Of a stretch of 64,000 nucleotides of DNA, positions 61,041-64,000 are shown piece by piece. Each line of letters begins with the position of its first letter. Position 1 is the first letter of the stretch. The notes beneath the pieces are model-generated. The model had not been told where the DNA came from. It worked only from the letters and a program-made list of their open reading frames with translations, and made no database searches. The translations under genes were made by a program, and so were the position numbers. Source of the DNA: Bacteroidaceae bacterium (GTDB lineage Bacteria > Bacteroidota > Bacteroidia > Bacteroidales > Bacteroidaceae); contig JAFUWG010000018.1 of NCBI GenBank assembly GCA_017483605.1, forward strand, positions 1 to 64,000. Reading direction: 5' to 3'.

Positions 61041-61631
61041 ATGAGAAAAGTAAGCATTCTTCTGATGTCAATGGCCGTGCTGCTGTTCGTTTCTTGCGAA
61101 GAGAAGAAGAAACCTGCGGTGCAACCAGTGGTGAACATCCAACCACTGGATGAGATTCCTGGCATCTTTGAGGCACATGGCACCATCGGCGACGGCACGA
61201 GCATGAATGTGCTGGAGTTTATTAACGACGATGGTGACACGCTGTATATTACCGTGAACGGTCAAGCCGTGATGGGCGGTGTGCATGTGGGTGACGAAAT
61301 GGAGATGATATATAATGTGACAGAGGACGACAACATCGCCTCGGTGGCAGTCAACCTGACCGCCTTGCAGCACCTGTGGTCACAACGTGGTCAGGACGGG
61401 CGGGAACAGAGTCTCGAACTGAACTCTGGCGGTCGTGCCTCCACCTACGACATGGCGATTGACTATGATTCATGGCAGGTGAAGGACGGACTTCTGCTGC
61501 TGCACTCTCCCAAGAAACTGGGCGATGAGAGTCCTGCCGTTGTCGATACCTTCGAAATTATGCAACTCACCGCCGACAGCCTTGTGCTGATGAATGGCAA
61601 CTTGGTGACAGAATTTGAACGCTACAACTAA
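61041..61631 (+). CDS. Lipocalin-like hypothetical lipoprotein
   Basis: 196 residues with lipobox LLFVSC (C19). A beta-rich body (TLYITVNGQAVMGGVHVGDEMEMIYNV in part) ends in EIMQLTADSLVLMNGNLVTEF, the pattern of lipocalin-like domains in Bacteroidetes lipoproteins. No ligand is known. DUF2264 protein follows after 16 bp, so the two are likely co-transcribed. Confidence 0.7.
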   Translation: MRKVSILLMSMAVLLFVSCEEKKKPAVQPVVNIQPLDEIPGIFEAHGTIGDGTSMNVLEFINDDGDTLYITVNGQAVMGGVHVGDEMEMIYNVTEDDNIASVAVNLTALQHLWSQRGQDGREQSLELNSGGRASTYDMAIDYDSWQVKDGLLLLHSPKKLGDESPAVVDTFEIMQLTADSLVLMNGNLVTEFERYN

Positions 61632-61647
61632 TTAACCTAAGACCTAT

Positions 61648-62994
61648 ATGAAACGACTGACAATCATTCTGTTGGCAATGCTTGTGTTGCCAATGTCGAT
61701 GTCGGCTGCACCCAAGGGCAAGCAGAAGACCGACCGTGAGGTGTGGGTGGACATCATGTATCAGATGGCAGAACCCGTGATGAAAAACATGGCTGAGGGC
61801 AAACTTCAGCAAGTGATGGACACCGCTGGCGGCAACAAAAACTTGGAATTGTCGCCTACGTGGGACAATCGCGACAAGAAGGTGGCATACATGGAGGCTT
61901 TCGGTCGCCTTTTGGCGGGGCTGGCTCCGTGGCTCAATCTGCCTGATGACGACACGGCGGAGAGTGCCAAGCGGAAGCAACTCCGTGAGTGGACTCGCAA
62001 GGCGATTATCAATGCCGTTGACCCCCAATCGCCTGACCGCTTGGGATGGGAAAACGGGGGTCAGACCCTCGTCGATGGAGCCTACGTGGTGGAAGGTCTC
62101 TATCGTGGCTATGACTCGCTTTGGGTGCCGCTGCCGCAGGAGACCAAAGACCTTTACATCAAGGAAATCAAGGGCTTACGCCGTTATGACCCTCCTTATA
62201 CCAATTGGTTCCTCTTCGTCGGCATGGAGGAAAGTTTCCTCATGTATGTGGGAGCCGACTATGATGCTTTCCGCATCAAGACAGCCATGAGCAAGGTGGA
62301 AGAGTGGTACATTGGCGACGGCATCTACTCAGATGGCCCTTCGTTTGCTTTCGACTACTACAATTCTTTCGTCATCCAGCCAATGTACTTGGAGTGTCTG
62401 GAGATGATAAGTGCCCGTCAGGGTAACAATGGCTACCTCATTCGTGCGAAGGACGGCAAACGCAACACCGCCAACAATCGTGTGAAGGAGGTTCGGAAGC
62501 GTATGCAGAAGTGGTCTGTCATCTTGGAACGCTTCATCTCGCCCGAAGGAACCTTCCCCGTTGTGGGTCGAAGCATTCCTTATCGCATGGCAGTTCTTCA
62601 GCCTCTCGCACAGTTGGCATGGCGGAAGCAGTTGCCACAGGAACTGCACAACGGGCAGGTGCGTGCCGCCATCACGGCGGTGGCAAACCGTATGTTCTAT
62701 GGACAGGTGGAGAATCCTGCTGCCAATGCCAAGCAGATGAGCCACAACTACAACGCAGGCGGCTTCCTCACGATTGGCTTCGTCGGCCCTCACCCCAACG
62801 TGGCTGACTGGTACACCAACAATGGTTCGCTCTACATGACCTCGCTGGCATTCATGCCATTGGGTCTTCCTGCCACCGACCCCTTCTGGACTGATCCTGC
62901 CGAGAAGTGGACCAGCAAGAAGGCTTGGGAGGGTGACGACTTCCCGAAGGACCACAAGTGGGACATCAACCGCGAGGTTTTGTATTGGGAATAA
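61648..62994 (+). CDS. DUF2264 protein, probably an exported glycan-processing enzyme
   Basis: 448 residues with signal peptide (TIILLAMLVLPMSMSA). The DUF2264 fold (alpha/alpha barrel) runs through the whole protein: GRLLAGLAPWLNLP, NWFLFVGMEESFL, WYIGDGIYSDGPSFAFDYYNSF and ISPEGTFPVVGRSIPYRMA. Related barrels include hydrolases and lyases acting on uronic or modified sugars; the exact reaction is not established. The FDYYNSF and GRS(I/L)PYR segments are the family's likely active-site face. Confidence 0.85.
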   Translation: MKRLTIILLAMLVLPMSMSAAPKGKQKTDREVWVDIMYQMAEPVMKNMAEGKLQQVMDTAGGNKNLELSPTWDNRDKKVAYMEAFGRLLAGLAPWLNLPDDDTAESAKRKQLREWTRKAIINAVDPQSPDRLGWENGGQTLVDGAYVVEGLYRGYDSLWVPLPQETKDLYIKEIKGLRRYDPPYTNWFLFVGMEESFLMYVGADYDAFRIKTAMSKVEEWYIGDGIYSDGPSFAFDYYNSFVIQPMYLECLEMISARQGNNGYLIRAKDGKRNTANNRVKEVRKRMQKWSVILERFISPEGTFPVVGRSIPYRMAVLQPLAQLAWRKQLPQELHNGQVRAAITAVANRMFYGQVENPAANAKQMSHNYNAGGFLTIGFVGPHPNVADWYTNNGSLYMTSLAFMPLGLPATDPFWTDPAEKWTSKKAWEGDDFPKDHKWDINREVLYWE

Positions 62995-63106
62995 TCCTGC
63001 CAGGGAGAAAAAGAAAGGGGAGCGTCCGTGCGGAGGCTCCCCTGTTTGCTGCTGTATGTGGCAGGTTGTTTTTCTGCTTTGTGTGGCAGGTTACTTTTCT
63101 GCGATG

Positions 63107-63520
63107 TTAGAAAGGCAGGTCACTTGACTCGTCGCTTGCAACGTCAAAAGCAGGTTGGGCGGCAGGTGCTGCGGCTGGCTGTTCTGGTGGGAACGGTGCT
63201 GCTGGCTGAGCGGCTGCAGGTTGAGCAGCGGGCTGTGCAGCAGGAGTGGCTGGCACAACATTCCATACACGCACATCGTTGTACCAACGTCCGTTATATT
63301 CGCGAGCGTTGATGTCGAATGAGACGGTGAGTTCCTGACCCACTTGAATGTTGAAGCGGCTGAGGTTGTCTTCGCCGAACACATTAAACACCATTCTCTT
63401 TGGGTACTGACCAATCGTTTCCTCGATGACAAAGTCTTGCATCTTCCACGGATTGCCAGTTCTGTTTGAGACACCGCCGCGTGGCTCAAGTGCCTGAATA
63501 ATTCTTCCTGTAAATTCCAT
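63107..63520 (-). CDS. DUF3127 OB-fold protein with SSB-like C-terminal tip
   Basis: 137 residues. The first 90 residues are the DUF3127 OB-like domain (FTGRIIQALEPRGGVSNRTG, DFVIEETIGQYPKRMVFNVF, DINAREYNGRWYNDVRVW). An Ala/Pro/Gln linker of about 30 residues follows, ending ASDESSDLPF. The last residues copy the acidic-Leu-Pro-Phe tip that SSB uses to recruit partner proteins, so this may be an accessory single-strand DNA-binding protein. Divergent from dnaN. Confidence 0.82.
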   Translation of the reverse strand: MEFTGRIIQALEPRGGVSNRTGNPWKMQDFVIEETIGQYPKRMVFNVFGEDNLSRFNIQVGQELTVSFDINAREYNGRWYNDVRVWNVVPATPAAQPAAQPAAAQPAAPFPPEQPAAAPAAQPAFDVASDESSDLPF

Positions 63521-63561
63521 ATTTTAGTGTAGATTTGTTATTCATTTTCAAAAAACCGCTA

Positions 63562-63569
63562 CAAAAGTA
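63562..63569 (-). promoter_or_regulatory. TACTTTTG -7 box for the DUF3127 gene
   Basis: Minus-strand TAnnTTTG 41 bases before the ATG at 63520. Confidence 0.5.
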
Positions 63570-63601
63570 CACTTTTTTTTTGTATTCTCAAAACTTATCC
63601 A

Positions 63602-63609
63602 TAACTTTG
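63602..63609 (+). promoter_or_regulatory. TAACTTTG -7 box for dnaN
   Basis: Plus-strand TAnnTTTG 23 bases before the dnaN ATG. Confidence 0.6.
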
Positions 63610-63632
63610 TGTTCAAATAAATATTTTCGACA

Positions 63633-64000
63633 ATGAGATTCAATGTTTCCAGTACAAGTCTAAGCAACCGCTTACAGACAATAAGCCGAGTGCAAAGTTC
63701 CAAAAACGCATTGCCTATCCTCGACTGCATTCTTTTCGAGTTGGCAGATGGTGTGCTCAAGATGACGGCATCCGACAGCGAAACAACCATGATTACCGCT
63801 GTTGAGATTACTGACGCAGAAGGAGAGGGCAAGTTCGCCATTGGTTCCAAGCAACTCATCAGTTCCATCAAGGAGATTTCCGAGCAGCCAATCACGTTCA
63901 ATGTTGATCCGAACACCTTTGCCATCGAAATCAACTACCAGAATGGTCGTTATAACCTGATTGGGCAGAACGGTTACGAATACCCTGTGCCCAACCGCTT
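63633..64000 (+). CDS. dnaN: DNA polymerase III beta sliding clamp (5' part)
   Basis: The ATG at 63633 opens MRFNVSSTSLSNRLQTISR, SSKNALPILDCILFELADG and TASDSETTMITAVEI, the first of three clamp domains. About 122 of roughly 375 codons are present before the window ends. The clamp encircles DNA and tethers the replicative polymerase. A promoter lies at 63602. Confidence 0.95.
   Translation, partial: MRFNVSSTSLSNRLQTISRVQSSKNALPILDCILFELADGVLKMTASDSETTMITAVEITDAEGEGKFAIGSKQLISSIKEISEQPITFNVDPNTFAIEINYQNGRYNLIGQNGYEYPVPNR

Overview
The window looks like about 64 kb of chromosome from a member of the Bacteroidales, most like Prevotella or a close relative. The evidence is a fused SecDF, Bacteroidetes promoters of the TTTG-N19-to-23-TAnnTTTG type, A-rich starts without Shine-Dalgarno sites, a BspA-like leucine-rich repeat protein, secreted proteins ending in a YDL(T/S)GR...K motif, a meso-diaminopimelate dehydrogenase, and the gene order miaB-ftsX-DUF3098-uppP-truB-queA-folK. 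No rRNA, tRNA, CRISPR array, prophage or conjugative element was seen. The right edge cuts dnaN.

Layout. 1-765 holds the iron-sulfur subunit of succinate dehydrogenase/fumarate reductase. 841-2058 holds a REP-associated-type HUH transposase with a DprA-like tail. 2263-12789 is a minus-strand block: an AAA ATPase behind an operator-like palindrome, a BspA-like protein with a membrane TPR/helix-turn-helix regulator, a GH53-GH43 galactan hydrolase, a Dabb protein and two paralogous lipoproteins. 13242-16299 has a PanE-HAD fusion and purD. 16393-22558 (minus) has a PBP4-type carboxypeptidase, a PH-domain membrane protein, an M16 protease and nadB. 22726-27631 has an orphan DNA methyltransferase, an FHA-like protein, an aspartyl protease and a reverse transcriptase with a partner gene. 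27749-33514 has a TPR/beta-barrel pair, greA, a HIT protein, a YgjP-type metalloprotease and a hotdog thioesterase. 33753-35695 (minus) has argB, an ECF sigma factor and an anti-sigma-like protein.

35745-40065 is a decaying accessory patch: a twice-deleted and frameshifted metallophosphoesterase, a histidine-kinase-like protein without its phospho-acceptor His, an AraC-type membrane regulator split by an amber codon, an operator array in front of a 41-residue membrane peptide, and a toxin-antitoxin pair. 40159-43774 holds a GC-rich secreted protein and a 62-residue peptide. 43989-51775 is an eight-gene minus-strand operon for cell envelope, tRNA modification and folate. 51930-64000 has membrane proteins, HU, a rhomboid protease, an endonuclease/phosphatase-family protein, secDF, ddh, a lipoprotein, a DUF2264 protein, a DUF3127 protein and the start of dnaN.

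The most unusual signal is a class of intergenic elements found at five places (near 3556, 23661, 36181, 43872 and 53606). Each is exactly three 17-bp palindromes at a 23-bp period. Three loci share one sequence family, while two others keep the same geometry with unrelated sequence. The window also encodes a transposase of the type that elsewhere mobilises palindromic repeats. Other candidates are a 21-bp minisatellite closed by a perfect 33-bp inverted repeat, octamer repeats in two leaders and inside a peptidase gene where slippage would shift the frame, and a reverse transcriptase with a structured leader.
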